Assembly (NCBI RefSeq): GCF_900109455.1
Contig: NZ_FOAG01000012.1
Location: forward strand, 1-64,000
Length of the DNA: 64,000 bases
Direction: 5' to 3'
Source: Roseovarius azorensis
GTDB lineage: Bacteria; Pseudomonadota; Alphaproteobacteria; Rhodobacterales; Rhodobacteraceae
Made by a program: the position numbers and the translations under genes. Positions 42,074 to 50,785 of the stretch are shown one piece after another. The notes below the pieces were generated by a model. The model did no database searches, was not told where the DNA came from, and worked only from the letters and a program-made list of their open reading frames with translations. Position 1 is the first letter of the stretch, and each line of letters begins with the position of its first letter.

Positions 42074-42946
42074 TCAGATAGGCGCGGGGGCGCGGCGCGC
42101 AAGGGCGGCGGCGATCAGCCGGTCGAAATCGGCGGCGTCGCGCAGTTGCGCCACCTCGTCTGCCGTCACCGAAACGCCCCAGGGCACCATCGCCTGATAG
42201 CGCGGCTGGCGATGCGCCAGCGCGCGGGCATAGGTACGGCGGATAAAGTCATCTGGATCAACCTCACCTTCCATACATTTGTTTTGTTTCAGGTATTCGT
42301 TCCATACCCGATCCAGGAATTCGGGCTGATAGGCCATCGGCTTGGGTGCGCGGTCGAACCGGCGGATCAGTTCCTGCGTATGCGTCTCGGATCCTTCGAT
42401 ATAGACGAGAAGACAGTGGCGCGACAGCTCGGTCAGGATCGGGTCGGCGGGATCGTTTCCATCTACCCATTCACAGATCGACCCGCCGCTGTCGCAGATG
42501 AAATGAGGATAGCCATACAGCCTCTGGCTGCGTTCGATGAAATAGCCGGTGTCGAGCAGCGCGCTGATCTCGGCCTGGCGGAACTGTTCCTGCCGCCGGC
42601 GGTATTCGGCGATCGGCATGCCACCCCGCGCCGGATCGCCCGGCTTGCCCAGATAGGTCGAGACCGGGGTAAGGTTGTTGAAGGTGATGTTCGAGCCGAT
42701 ATAGATCGAATCGCTCAGCAGAAGATCGCGCAGGAACGGCACCTGCATGGCATGTGCCTTGGCATTGTCGGCGATCAGCTCGCCCATGTAACGGGTGCCG
42801 ATGCGGTAATCTATCGAATAGTGAAACCAGCCCCCCGCGGCGCGCAGCAGGTTCGCCAGATGCGTCTTGCCCAGTCCCGACATGCCATAGAACAGAACCC
42901 GCTTCTCGCAGGCCTCCTGCCAGTCCTGTGCCGATTGGTAGATCAT
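42074..42946 (-). CDS. P-loop ATPase of unknown function
   Basis: The 290-residue protein has a clear Walker A GMSGLGKT at 21-28 and a long region with no further motif that I recognise; IYIGSNITFNNLTPVSTYLG may hold Walker-like or substrate residues. It lies 27 bases upstream of metA on the same strand. Proteins of this type, conserved in Rhodobacterales, are annotated as ATPases without assigned role. Kinase-like function on a small substrate is possible. Confidence 0.7.
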   Translation of the reverse strand: MIYQSAQDWQEACEKRVLFYGMSGLGKTHLANLLRAAGGWFHYSIDYRIGTRYMGELIADNAKAHAMQVPFLRDLLLSDSIYIGSNITFNNLTPVSTYLGKPGDPARGGMPIAEYRRRQEQFRQAEISALLDTGYFIERSQRLYGYPHFICDSGGSICEWVDGNDPADPILTELSRHCLLVYIEGSETHTQELIRRFDRAPKPMAYQPEFLDRVWNEYLKQNKCMEGEVDPDDFIRRTYARALAHRQPRYQAMVPWGVSVTADEVAQLRDAADFDRLIAAALARRAPAPI

Positions 42947-43019
42947 CGCCTGTCCCCTCTGGCCTTCTGCTACAAACTGCGCGCGGCGGGGTCAAATGGC
43001 AAACGCGGATCGCCCCGCG

Positions 43020-43044
43020 AAAAACCCGCCCCGGTGGGGGCGGG
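43020..43044 (-). terminator. Rho-independent terminator after the FadL-like gene
   Basis: On the minus strand CCCGCCCC pairs with GGGGCGGG around a CACC loop, followed by five T (A at 43020-43024 on the plus strand). It lies 25 bases beyond the stop of the FadL-like gene. Confidence 0.88.
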
Positions 43045-43068
43045 CTGTGGTCATACTGTCGTTGCGGA

Positions 43069-44136
43069 TCAGAAACGGAAGCCGAGCTTCAGACCGGCGG
43101 CGATGGCATCGTTGTCAGCGAACTGTGCCCCGATCGACGTGGTGGCGCTGCCGATGTCGATATAGCGGACACCGGCGGTCAGATCCCAGGCTTCGGTCTG
43201 ATACTTGGCCGCGACGCCATAGCTTATGAACCCATCCTTGCCGGAGAGGTTACCAACGATATCGCCCAGATCCTCTTCGTATCCAAGCGTCAGGGCACCC
43301 GACCAGTGCTCAGAAAAACGCCGCCCCACACCCAGCTCATAGGTCCAGATATCCGAAGGCTCGCTGGCGATCGGCACCAAGCCCCCGACGAAATCCATCG
43401 GTCGGATCTCGAATTCGGTCCATTCCTGCCAGCGGATCGAGCCGAACACGATCGTGTCCTTGGCCACTCCCGATTGCGCATGCAGCGTGACCGCCTGCGG
43501 AATCTTGACCTTGAATTCGGTGCCGGTGTTGTCGTTGAAATCGTGCTCGATTTCGGATTCGTAGGTCAAAGCAACCTTGAGCGCGATTTCCGGGATCTGA
43601 TAGGCTGCACCCAGGACGAACCCCGCCTTGTAATCCTTGTCGACATTCAGCGTATAGGCCGGAGGAAGCGGCAGACCAGCGGTCAGGATGGTCACATTCC
43701 CGCTCAGGCTCTGGATACGCGGCCCGCCGTAGGCGCTGACGCGATCGGTGAACTGATACTTGAGCAGTCCCGTCACCGCCAGAGACTCCACCTCGGCGTT
43801 CGATCCGGCAAACGGATAGACGTTGGCCGCCGTATAATCCACATCGGCGCCGACCGGCTCGTTCGCATAGATGGCGAGCGTCAGCTTGTCGTTGATCTCG
43901 CGCTTGTAGCCAATCTCGAAGGTCCGGTAATCCTTCTGGATGTTGCCCGACGTCAGAACGCCGCCAAACAGGCTGCCGCTGACCTTCGGGTGAACCGAGG
44001 ACACCGAAAATTCCAGGTAGTTCTCGCCTTTTTCGAACAGAATCTGCGACCGGTCCCCGGTCCGCTGGATCCCGCCCGCCGATGCCGCACCCGCGATCAG
44101 GGTCAGCGCCGTGCATGCCAGCAAGTATTTTTTCAT
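43069..44136 (-). CDS. FadL-like outer-membrane transport protein (OMPP1 family)
   Basis: The 355-residue protein has a signal peptide (MKKYLLACTALTLIAGAASA) and alternating beta-strand pattern ending in LGFRF, typical of outer-membrane barrels. Segments such as FEIGYKREINDKLTLAIYANEPVG and WTYELGVGRRFSEHWSGALTLGYEEDLG match the FadL/OMPP1 barrel. FadL-type porins take up long-chain fatty acids or aromatic hydrocarbons by lateral release. It has its own terminator and a divergent upstream promoter region. Confidence 0.85.
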   Translation of the reverse strand: MKKYLLACTALTLIAGAASAGGIQRTGDRSQILFEKGENYLEFSVSSVHPKVSGSLFGGVLTSGNIQKDYRTFEIGYKREINDKLTLAIYANEPVGADVDYTAANVYPFAGSNAEVESLAVTGLLKYQFTDRVSAYGGPRIQSLSGNVTILTAGLPLPPAYTLNVDKDYKAGFVLGAAYQIPEIALKVALTYESEIEHDFNDNTGTEFKVKIPQAVTLHAQSGVAKDTIVFGSIRWQEWTEFEIRPMDFVGGLVPIASEPSDIWTYELGVGRRFSEHWSGALTLGYEEDLGDIVGNLSGKDGFISYGVAAKYQTEAWDLTAGVRYIDIGSATTSIGAQFADNDAIAAGLKLGFRF

Positions 44137-44172
44137 TTCGTCCCTCTCTCTCCTCCAGAGTTATTTCCCGGC

Positions 44173-44200
44173 ACATTACTGTTACAGAACGATCGGTCAA
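44173..44200 (-). promoter_or_regulatory. Candidate promoter of the FadL-like gene
   Basis: On the minus strand TTGACC (44195-44200), 16-base spacer, TAATGT (44173-44178), about 37 bases before the start codon. Confidence 0.4.
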
Positions 44201-44276
44201 TGTCGGACGCTGCGTCACGACGAATTAGGTCCGCAGCGGTGCTTTCACCGACACACCGCCGCAAGGCGCGTGCGGT

Positions 44277-45173
44277 TCAATCCCTGCCGCGGGTCTCGGC
44301 CCACAGATTGAGGTAATTCGCGCCAAAGATCACCGCCGCGCCCAGGATCACCGCCATCTCGATCCGCTCGCCATAGGCCATCAGCCCGATCACCGCGATC
44401 AGCGGCAGGCGCAGGAAATCGACGGGTGTGACCAGCGTGGCGGGGGCGATCGACAGCGCCGTGGTCAGGCAGTAATGCGCCACCAGCCCGGCACAGCCGA
44501 TCACCGCCAGCCACGGCAGCGACACGGCGGAGGGCAGGGCGATATCGCCATCGAACCCCGCCGCGATCAGGCCGAACACGATCTGCGTCAGCGTCATCCA
44601 GAACAGGATGCAGGTCAGCGTTTCGGTGCGCGTCAGCCGCTTGGTCATCAGGATCGACCCGGCAAAGCCCACGGCCGCCGCCGCCGCCGCCAGCGTGCCC
44701 GCGTTCAGCGTCTCGGGGCTGGGCCGCGCGACGATCAGGATGCCGGTGAATCCGATCACCGCCGCCAGCGTCCGCACCCGCGTCAGCCGCTCGCCCAGCA
44801 CCAGCGGAGAGAGCACCAGCACCCACAAGGGCGCGGTGAATTCCAGCGCAAAGACCTGCGCCAGCGGGATCACGGTGATCGCGTAAAACCACAGGTTCTG
44901 GCCGGTGAAATGGCTGAGATTGCGCAGCAGATGCGTGCCCGGACTGCGCGTGGTGATGGTGCGCCACTGCCCGCTCAGCCGCGCCGCCGCGACCACGATC
45001 ACGAACCCCACGACGCTGCGATAGAGCATGATCTCGAACGTATCCAGCTCGAAACTGACCGCACGTCCGGCCACTGCCATTGAGGAGAACGCCAGCACCG
45101 CGCCCAGCATCCACAGGGCGGCGCGCAGCACGGCGGCAGGATCACTGCGCGGCGGGGCAGGGGCAAGCGTCAT
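44277..45173 (-). CDS. EamA-family (DMT) transporter
   Basis: The 298-residue protein has ten predicted transmembrane helices in two EamA repeats of about 135 residues each (first repeat from residue 10, second from about 155), starting with ALWMLGAVLAFSSMAVAGRA. DMT transporters move metabolites such as amino acids, nucleosides or purine bases. The gene directly abuts the FkbM methyltransferase gene (adjacent stop and start at 45173/45174), so the two may form one transcript. Confidence 0.88.
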   Translation of the reverse strand: MTLAPAPPRSDPAAVLRAALWMLGAVLAFSSMAVAGRAVSFELDTFEIMLYRSVVGFVIVVAAARLSGQWRTITTRSPGTHLLRNLSHFTGQNLWFYAITVIPLAQVFALEFTAPLWVLVLSPLVLGERLTRVRTLAAVIGFTGILIVARPSPETLNAGTLAAAAAAVGFAGSILMTKRLTRTETLTCILFWMTLTQIVFGLIAAGFDGDIALPSAVSLPWLAVIGCAGLVAHYCLTTALSIAPATLVTPVDFLRLPLIAVIGLMAYGERIEMAVILGAAVIFGANYLNLWAETRGRD

Positions 45174-45992
45174 TCAGCCGCGCCACCAGAGGGGGGGCAT
45201 GAGGATATCGGCATTTTCGGGCACATTCACTCTGTCCAGCGGATGCGGCAGCGTGAACGCACCGCCTTCGACTCGCCCCGCCAGACGGTCGCGTCGCAGA
45301 TAGGTCACTTCGAACACACGCGGGATGCCCATGCCGTTGCATTCGGCGATCCCGCAGCAGTTGTTGGCATGCATGTGAACGATGGCGAAATCGCGATGCA
45401 GCTTCGCGAAGATGGCCTTGATCAGCGGCAGGCTGTGGCGCTCGAAAATCCGCTCCATGCTGTGAAATTCGATCACCATGACGCGGAACCTGCGCAGCAA
45501 TTCCGTCGAGCTTTCGATCAGCACGTCGAATTCCGCACCCTCGATGTCCATCTGCAATATTAGATCGTCGTCGGGTTCTGTTCCGAGCTTGCCGTCAACC
45601 CATCGGCCTAGCGTAGTAAATTTATCGTTGCAGCACGCTCCGAGAAACTTTTTATCAAACTCGAACAAGGGGTTATCGAATGGCGGTTTATCAACACTCG
45701 CATCCGCCAGGAATGATTTGATCCCGTAGTCGCGCGCAATCTGTTCCTCGAAATCCGCCGTCACCGAGACACCGGGTGAAAAGCAATGCCGGACCCCCGC
45801 CAGATCGTTCGGCACCAGATAGCCGCCGTCTCCATCCCCGCCGATGCGGATAAGGGGGGTCTTGACGCAGGCGGCGCGAAAATCGGCGGCAACAGAGGCA
45901 ACCTCTGCGCTCGATACGGCGCGGCGTCTGATCAGACCGTTTCGCAGGAGCCTTTCATTTAGCGTGCGTTTCACGGAATTCAGATCAATCAT
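45174..45992 (-). CDS. FkbM-family methyltransferase
   Basis: The 272-residue protein has FkbM-type features: IGGDGDGGYLVPNDLAGV, a SAM-binding region, and DDDLILQMDIEGAEFDVL with the acidic SAM-ribose contact. FkbM enzymes O-methylate sugars, peptides or polyketides. The codon usage and slightly lower GC match the sulfotransferase gene upstream. Together they suggest a small imported module that decorates a surface glycan, lipid or other small molecule. Confidence 0.75.
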   Translation of the reverse strand: MIDLNSVKRTLNERLLRNGLIRRRAVSSAEVASVAADFRAACVKTPLIRIGGDGDGGYLVPNDLAGVRHCFSPGVSVTADFEEQIARDYGIKSFLADASVDKPPFDNPLFEFDKKFLGACCNDKFTTLGRWVDGKLGTEPDDDLILQMDIEGAEFDVLIESSTELLRRFRVMVIEFHSMERIFERHSLPLIKAIFAKLHRDFAIVHMHANNCCGIAECNGMGIPRVFEVTYLRRDRLAGRVEGGAFTLPHPLDRVNVPENADILMPPLWWRG

Positions 45993-46066
45993 CGTGTCTT
46001 ACAACAGTCCTTCATCCTGTCCGGCCATCAAACCGCATTTCGCCCCGGAAATCATAATTCCAAACC

Positions 46067-46876
46067 CTAATATCCCAAAAGAATGCACTCGTCTTTGCGC
46101 ATGTCTTCTAGCCGCCGTGCGAGTTCGTCATCCGTCGTGCCGGACCGACCTGCGGATACGAATTCAAACTTGTAGCCGGGGTTTCTGCGGCGCGCCAGTT
46201 CTTCCTGTTCGCGCATCGCCCCTCGGGACGAAAGATCGACGGCCTGCGTGATCGCATCCGCGTCGATATTCCAACCGAAATTCTCGGCAAGCTGTTGAAT
46301 TTCCCCGGCAGTCTCCCGAACAAGATCCTCGTAGCGAACCAGATGAATGAAACGGTTGGCATAGTTGACGTTATCGACGAACCAGGAGTTTACGTGCCTT
46401 CTCCACGCATCAATCCCGAAAGGCGACCCGAAACAGAATTCCTCGAAGCTTCCGTCGAAACTTCCCATACCTTTTTGATACCGGTAATAGCTGTTCATCA
46501 CGTCCACGGGATTGCGGGCGATGTATACGATGTTCACATAGTCCGCCGAAAACTCGGAATGTGATTTGTAGAGCCGGACCTGCGGACAGGTGAACTCAAA
46601 GGCTTGCAGATTGGGGTTCGCTTCAAGGTCCGGGATATAGGATCTGACGGAAGAGAAAGTTGCCTTGTCCCGCGATCCCTGGTTGGCCAGAAATGTATTT
46701 GCCAGAAGAACGGTAAACCACGTGATCCCCGATTTGGGAAATTCGACAACATAAAAATCGTTTGAGAACTGAATGTTTGAAACGCAGTTTTTCCTGTTCT
46801 TCCTGGTCAGATTTGACTGAACGAACTCCAGCAATTCGCGCCTCATAACTGCCCGGTCTCCTTGGGAGGATTTCAT
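46067..46876 (-). CDS. Sulfotransferase domain protein
   Basis: The 269-residue protein has the 5'-PAPS-binding motif FPKSGITWF at 46-54 and the 3'-phosphate motif YIARNPVDVMNSYYRY near 120, so it likely transfers sulfate from PAPS to a hydroxyl or amine. GC is visibly lower than the flanking core genes and codon choice is different, suggesting acquisition from elsewhere. It precedes the FkbM methyltransferase gene on the same strand by 74 bases. The acceptor could be a polysaccharide, a lipid or a secondary metabolite. Confidence 0.85.
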   Translation of the reverse strand: MKSSQGDRAVMRRELLEFVQSNLTRKNRKNCVSNIQFSNDFYVVEFPKSGITWFTVLLANTFLANQGSRDKATFSSVRSYIPDLEANPNLQAFEFTCPQVRLYKSHSEFSADYVNIVYIARNPVDVMNSYYRYQKGMGSFDGSFEEFCFGSPFGIDAWRRHVNSWFVDNVNYANRFIHLVRYEDLVRETAGEIQQLAENFGWNIDADAITQAVDLSSRGAMREQEELARRRNPGYKFEFVSAGRSGTTDDELARRLEDMRKDECILLGY

Positions 46877-46943
46877 TCCACGTTCACGTGAATGTGATCA
46901 GCATAGCCTACTTGGAGTTCCGGGTCATCCGGCAAACCCGATC

Positions 46944-48512
46944 TCACTCCCATTCAATCGTCCCCGGCGGCTTGGACGTTATGTCATAGGTCACGCGGTT
47001 GATGCCCTTGACCTCGTTGATGATCCGCGTCGCGGTCTCGCCCAGGAAATCGTGGGAGAAGGGATAGTAATCCGCCGTCATCCCGTCCACGGATGTGACC
47101 GCGCGCAGGGCGCAGGCGAAATCGTAGGTGCGCCCGTCGCCCATCACGCCCACGGTGCGCACCGGCAGGATGGCGACAAATGCCTGCCATATCTCGTCAT
47201 AGAGGCCATGACGACGGATCTGGTCGATAAAGACCGCATCCGCCCGGCGCAGGATCGCCAGTTTCTCGCGCGTGATCTCGCCGGGGCAGCGGATGGCAAG
47301 GCCGGGGCCGGGAAACGGGTGCCGCCCGATAAAGCTCTGCGGCAGGCCCAGTTTGCGGCCCAACGCGCGCACCTCGTCCTTGAACAGCTCGCGCAGCGGC
47401 TCGACCAGCCTCAGCCCCATCTTTTCCGGCAGGCCACCGACGTTGTGATGCGACTTGATCGTGACCGATGGCCCGCCCGAGAACGAAACGCTCTCGATCA
47501 CATCCGGGTATAGCGTGCCCTGCGCCAGAAACTCGGCCCCCTCGATGGCGTTGGCATGTTTCTGGAACACGTCGATGAACAGGCGGCCGATGATCTTTCT
47601 CTTGGTTTCCGGGTCACTTACGCCGTAAAGCTCACCCAGGAACAGATCGGATTCATCGGCATGGATCAGCGGGATGTTGTAGTGATCGCGGAACATCGTG
47701 ACCACTTCCTCGGCCTCGTTCTGCCGCAAGAGGCCGTGATCGACGAAAACGCAGGTCAGTTGATCGCCGATCGCCTCATGGATCAGCACGGCGGCAACAG
47801 AGGAATCGACGCCGCCCGACAGCCCGCAGATTACCCGCCGGTCGCCCACCTGAGCGCGGATTTTCGCAATCGCCTCCTCGCGGTAGGCCCCCATCGTCCA
47901 GTCGCCGGTGAATCCGGCAAGACGCACGAAATTCTCATAGAGCCGCGCGCCGTTCGGGGTGTGATGCACCTCGGGGTGGAACTGCACCGCGTAGAACCGT
48001 CGTGCCCGGTCGGCGGTGATCGCAAAGGGCGCGCCGGGCGAGGTGCCCAGAACCTCGAATCCGGGTGCGATTTCAGAGACATGATCGCCATGGCTCATCC
48101 AGACCTGCTCGCGCGTGCCATCGTCGAACCAGCCGGTCAGCAGATCGCTCTCGACGCCTGTCGCCGTCACGTAGGCGCGGCCAAACTCGGCCGTGGCATG
48201 TTCGCCCGCCTCGACCCTGCCGCCCAGATCCTGCATCATCACCTGCTGGCCATAGCAGATGCCCAGAATCGGCACGCCCAGGTCATAGGCCGCCTGCGGC
48301 GGGCGGGGCGACCCCTCGCGCATCACACTGTCGGGACCGCCGGAAAAGATGATCGCGCGCGGCGCCATTTCTTGCAGGAACGCATCGGTCACGCGCTGAT
48401 AGGGGTGGATCTCGCAATAGACATTCAGCTCGCGCAGGCGGCGCGCGATCAGCTGCGTCACCTGGCTGCCAAAGTCGATGATCAACAGGCGGTCATGGGT
48501 TATCTGGCTCAT
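46944..48512 (-). CDS. guaA: GMP synthase (glutamine-hydrolysing)
   Basis: GuaA converts XMP to GMP. The 522-residue protein has a class I glutamine amidotransferase half with catalytic Cys in GICYGQQVM and His-Glu in FHPEVHHT, an ATP pyrophosphatase motif [12 protein letters not shown] near residue 230, and the C-terminal dimerisation domain ending with [15 protein letters not shown]. It stands alone between the sulfotransferase and the MttB-family gene. Confidence 0.98.
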   Translation of the reverse strand: MSQITHDRLLIIDFGSQVTQLIARRLRELNVYCEIHPYQRVTDAFLQEMAPRAIIFSGGPDSVMREGSPRPPQAAYDLGVPILGICYGQQVMMQDLGGRVEAGEHATAEFGRAYVTATGVESDLLTGWFDDGTREQVWMSHGDHVSEIAPGFEVLGTSPGAPFAITADRARRFYAVQFHPEVHHTPNGARLYENFVRLAGFTGDWTMGAYREEAIAKIRAQVGDRRVICGLSGGVDSSVAAVLIHEAIGDQLTCVFVDHGLLRQNEAEEVVTMFRDHYNIPLIHADESDLFLGELYGVSDPETKRKIIGRLFIDVFQKHANAIEGAEFLAQGTLYPDVIESVSFSGGPSVTIKSHHNVGGLPEKMGLRLVEPLRELFKDEVRALGRKLGLPQSFIGRHPFPGPGLAIRCPGEITREKLAILRRADAVFIDQIRRHGLYDEIWQAFVAILPVRTVGVMGDGRTYDFACALRAVTSVDGMTADYYPFSHDFLGETATRIINEVKGINRVTYDITSKPPGTIEWE

Positions 48513-48702
48513 GCCCGCCTAGTAGAACGCGGGCCTGCCCTGCGCAAGAGAAAGCCGCGCGGGGGCGGCGCATGTCGCTTTTCCCCCGCAATCGCCGGAA
48601 TCCTTGCCTGCCGCGGCTGACCAAGCAGGTATGAGGGGGAAAACACCCGTCGCAAGCCGGGTGACTTGGCAGTCGCAATCGACCACAACAGAGGATTCCC
48701 CC

Positions 48703-50250
48703 ATGTCAGAAGCAGAAGCGCGCAGCAGGCGGGTCCGGGGTGGCGGCGGGGCAGTGCGCCGCGCCGAACGCACCGCCGTCAGCATCGAGACCGCGCGCTA
48801 TATCGAGCGCAACATCCCCAATTTCGAAGTGCTGACCGAAGAGGCGCTGGAAATCATCGAGACCAATGCCGAAACGATCCTCGAAGAGGTCGGGGTGAAT
48901 TTCGTGCAGAACCCGGCGGCGCTCGACCGCTGGCGCGCGGCAGGCGCCGATGTCGAGGGCGAGCGCGTGCGCATCCCGCGCGGCCTTGCGCGCAAGCTCT
49001 GCGCCACCGCACCCTCGCGGATCGTTCAGCACGCCCGCAACCCCGAACGGACCGTCGAAATCGGCGGCAAATCCCTTGTGCTGGCCCCGGTCTACGGCCC
49101 GCCCTTCGTGCGCGACATGGAAGGCGGACGGCGCTACGCGACGATGGAGGATTTCCGCAATTTCGTGCGGCTCGGCTACATGTCGAAATGGCTGCACCAT
49201 TCCGGCGGCACGGTCTGCGAGCCGACCGACATTCCGGTGAACAAGCGCCATCTCGACATGCTGCACGCCCATATGACGCTCTCGGACAAGCCGTTCATGG
49301 GTTCCGTCACCGAACCCAGCCGCGCGCAGGACAGCGTGGATATGTGCAATATCCTGTTCGGCGCGGATTTCGTGCAGCAGAACACGGTGATGACCAGCCT
49401 CATCAACGTCAACTCGCCGATGACCTTCGACGATGTGATGATGGGCTCGCTCGAGGTATATGCCGCCAACAACCAGGCCTGTATCCTGTCGCCCTTCATC
49501 GTCGGCGGCGCGATGGCGCCGGTCAGCGTGGCCGGCACGCTGACGCAGGTGCTGGCCGAGGTGCTGGCGGGCATCGCCTACAGCCAGTTGGTGCGCCCCG
49601 GCGCGCCGATGATCTTTGGCGCCTTCGTCACCTCGATCGACATGAATTCCGGCGCGCCTACCTTCGGCACGCCAGAGGCCGCGCATATCACCTATGGCGC
49701 TGGTCAGCTGGCGCGGCGCATGGGATTGCCCTATCGCTCGTCGGGTTCGTTCAACGGCTCGAAACTGCCCGATGCGCAGGCCGCCTATGAAACCGCCAAC
49801 AGCCTCAATGTCGGGCTTCTGGCGGGGGTCAATTTCATGCTGCATTCCTGTGGCTGGCTGGAGGGCGGGCTGGTGTCCTCGTTCGAGAAATTCGTGATGG
49901 ATGCCGACCAGCTGGGCACGCTGCATCATCTGGCGCGTGGCGTCGAGATCGACACCAACGCCCAGGCCATGGATGCGATCCGCGAGGTGGGTCCGGGCGG
50001 GCATTACCTGGGCTGCGCGCATACCCAGGCGAATTTCAAGACCGCCTTCTGGCGATCGGATCTGTTTGACTACAAACCGTTCGAGACATGGTCCGAGGAT
50101 GGTGCGCGCGACACGATGATGCTGGCCAATGCACGGGTCAGGAAACTGCTGAACGATTACCGGCAGCCCGCGCTCGACCCCGGCATCGCCGAGGCGCTGA
50201 CCGCCTATGTGGCACGGCGCAAGTCAGAGATGCCCGACGCCTTCAGCTAA
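48703..50250 (+). CDS. MttB-family (trimethylamine methyltransferase-like) protein, non-pyrrolysine
   Basis: The 515-residue protein matches the MttB superfamily: FEVLTEEALEIIETNAETILEEVGV near the start, VRDMEGGRRYATMEDFRNFVRL, HSGGTVCEPTDIP and FGTPEAAHITYGAGQLARRMGLPYRSSGSFNGSK. True MttB has a pyrrolysine (in-frame TAG) in its barrel; here the frame has none, so it is a quaternary-amine or related methyltransferase-like protein. Such enzymes normally pass methyl to a corrinoid protein, but no corrinoid partner gene is nearby. GAGGA 8 bases before the ATG at 48703 marks the start. Confidence 0.85.
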   Translation: MSEAEARSRRVRGGGGAVRRAERTAVSIETARYIERNIPNFEVLTEEALEIIETNAETILEEVGVNFVQNPAALDRWRAAGADVEGERVRIPRGLARKLCATAPSRIVQHARNPERTVEIGGKSLVLAPVYGPPFVRDMEGGRRYATMEDFRNFVRLGYMSKWLHHSGGTVCEPTDIPVNKRHLDMLHAHMTLSDKPFMGSVTEPSRAQDSVDMCNILFGADFVQQNTVMTSLINVNSPMTFDDVMMGSLEVYAANNQACILSPFIVGGAMAPVSVAGTLTQVLAEVLAGIAYSQLVRPGAPMIFGAFVTSIDMNSGAPTFGTPEAAHITYGAGQLARRMGLPYRSSGSFNGSKLPDAQAAYETANSLNVGLLAGVNFMLHSCGWLEGGLVSSFEKFVMDADQLGTLHHLARGVEIDTNAQAMDAIREVGPGGHYLGCAHTQANFKTAFWRSDLFDYKPFETWSEDGARDTMMLANARVRKLLNDYRQPALDPGIAEALTAYVARRKSEMPDAFS

Positions 50251-50546
50251 GAAACCGGCATCTCAAGGGCGGCGCGGATCAGCCGCGCCTCGCCCAGCAT
50301 CGCGATCAGGATATCGACATGGCGCGCTGCGGAATATTCCGCAGCGCCTTCCTGTCTTGCACGTTCAAGTTGCATTTCAATCTCGATCAACCGAGCAAGG
50401 GCGGTGACGCAGCAGGGCAGCGGGCCATCACCCAGATGCCGCCGCAAATGCGCATCGCGGCGATAGTCCGACACGCCGATCCGCGCCGCGCGGATCAGAA
50501 GCGGCGGGCGACGCAGCGCGTTCATGGTGCTGAGGATATCTTGCAT
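50247..50546 (-). CDS. Small Rhodobacterales protein (DUF6477-type)
   Basis: The 99-residue protein begins MQDILSTMNALRRPPLLIRAARIG and continues with helices up to LIAMLGEARLIRAALEMP. This matches a family I associate with DUF6477, found in Rhodobacterales only as far as I know. A perfect AAGGAGGT lies 6 bases before the ATG at 50546, so expression is probably strong. The stop overlaps the MttB-family stop by 4 bases. It is divergent from the DUF6456-type gene, with the DnaA/CtrA-box region between. Function unknown. Confidence 0.8.
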   Translation of the reverse strand: MQDILSTMNALRRPPLLIRAARIGVSDYRRDAHLRRHLGDGPLPCCVTALARLIEIEMQLERARQEGAAEYSAARHVDILIAMLGEARLIRAALEMPVS

Positions 50547-50680
50547 CGGGACCTCCTTGTTGTTGGCTGCCCCAGTCCTTGCACGGGCCGGGTCGGTGTT
50601 GCGCATTCGGCCGGCCCTGCGCACGCTGCGTCCTTAAATTATTTACGACTTGTCAATGAAGGTTGCATTTCTGGAAACAA

Positions 50681-50733
50681 TTAACGAACCGGTAACATTT
50701 ACACGTTTAAGTTGTGGATAACTCTGTGGATAA
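50681..50733. promoter_or_regulatory. Tandem DnaA boxes with a CtrA-type box upstream of the DUF6456 gene
   Basis: TGTGGATAA occurs exactly at 50713-50721 and 50725-50733. Both are perfect DnaA boxes (TTATCCACA on the other strand) with a 12-base period, about one helical turn. TTAA-N7-GTAA at 50681-50695 matches the CtrA box with one mismatch. The region is AT-rich (50630-50735) and lies 50-100 bases before the ATG at 50786. Confidence 0.7.
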
Positions 50734-50785
50734 GACACCGGGCAGTGCCCGCTGTCGCAACGGCAAGAAGGCGAGGGAACGGGTG

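Noticed and set aside
48630-48700. Possible cobalamin or SAM riboswitch before the MttB-family gene
   Set aside because: Only a single CACCCG/CGGGTG hairpin (48644-48663) is seen; the conserved B12-box and SAM-riboswitch elements are absent.
50714-50785. GTG start that would lengthen the DUF6456 protein by 24 residues
   Set aside because: It lies inside the first DnaA box, has no ribosome-binding site, and the ATG at 50786 has GAGGGAAC upstream.
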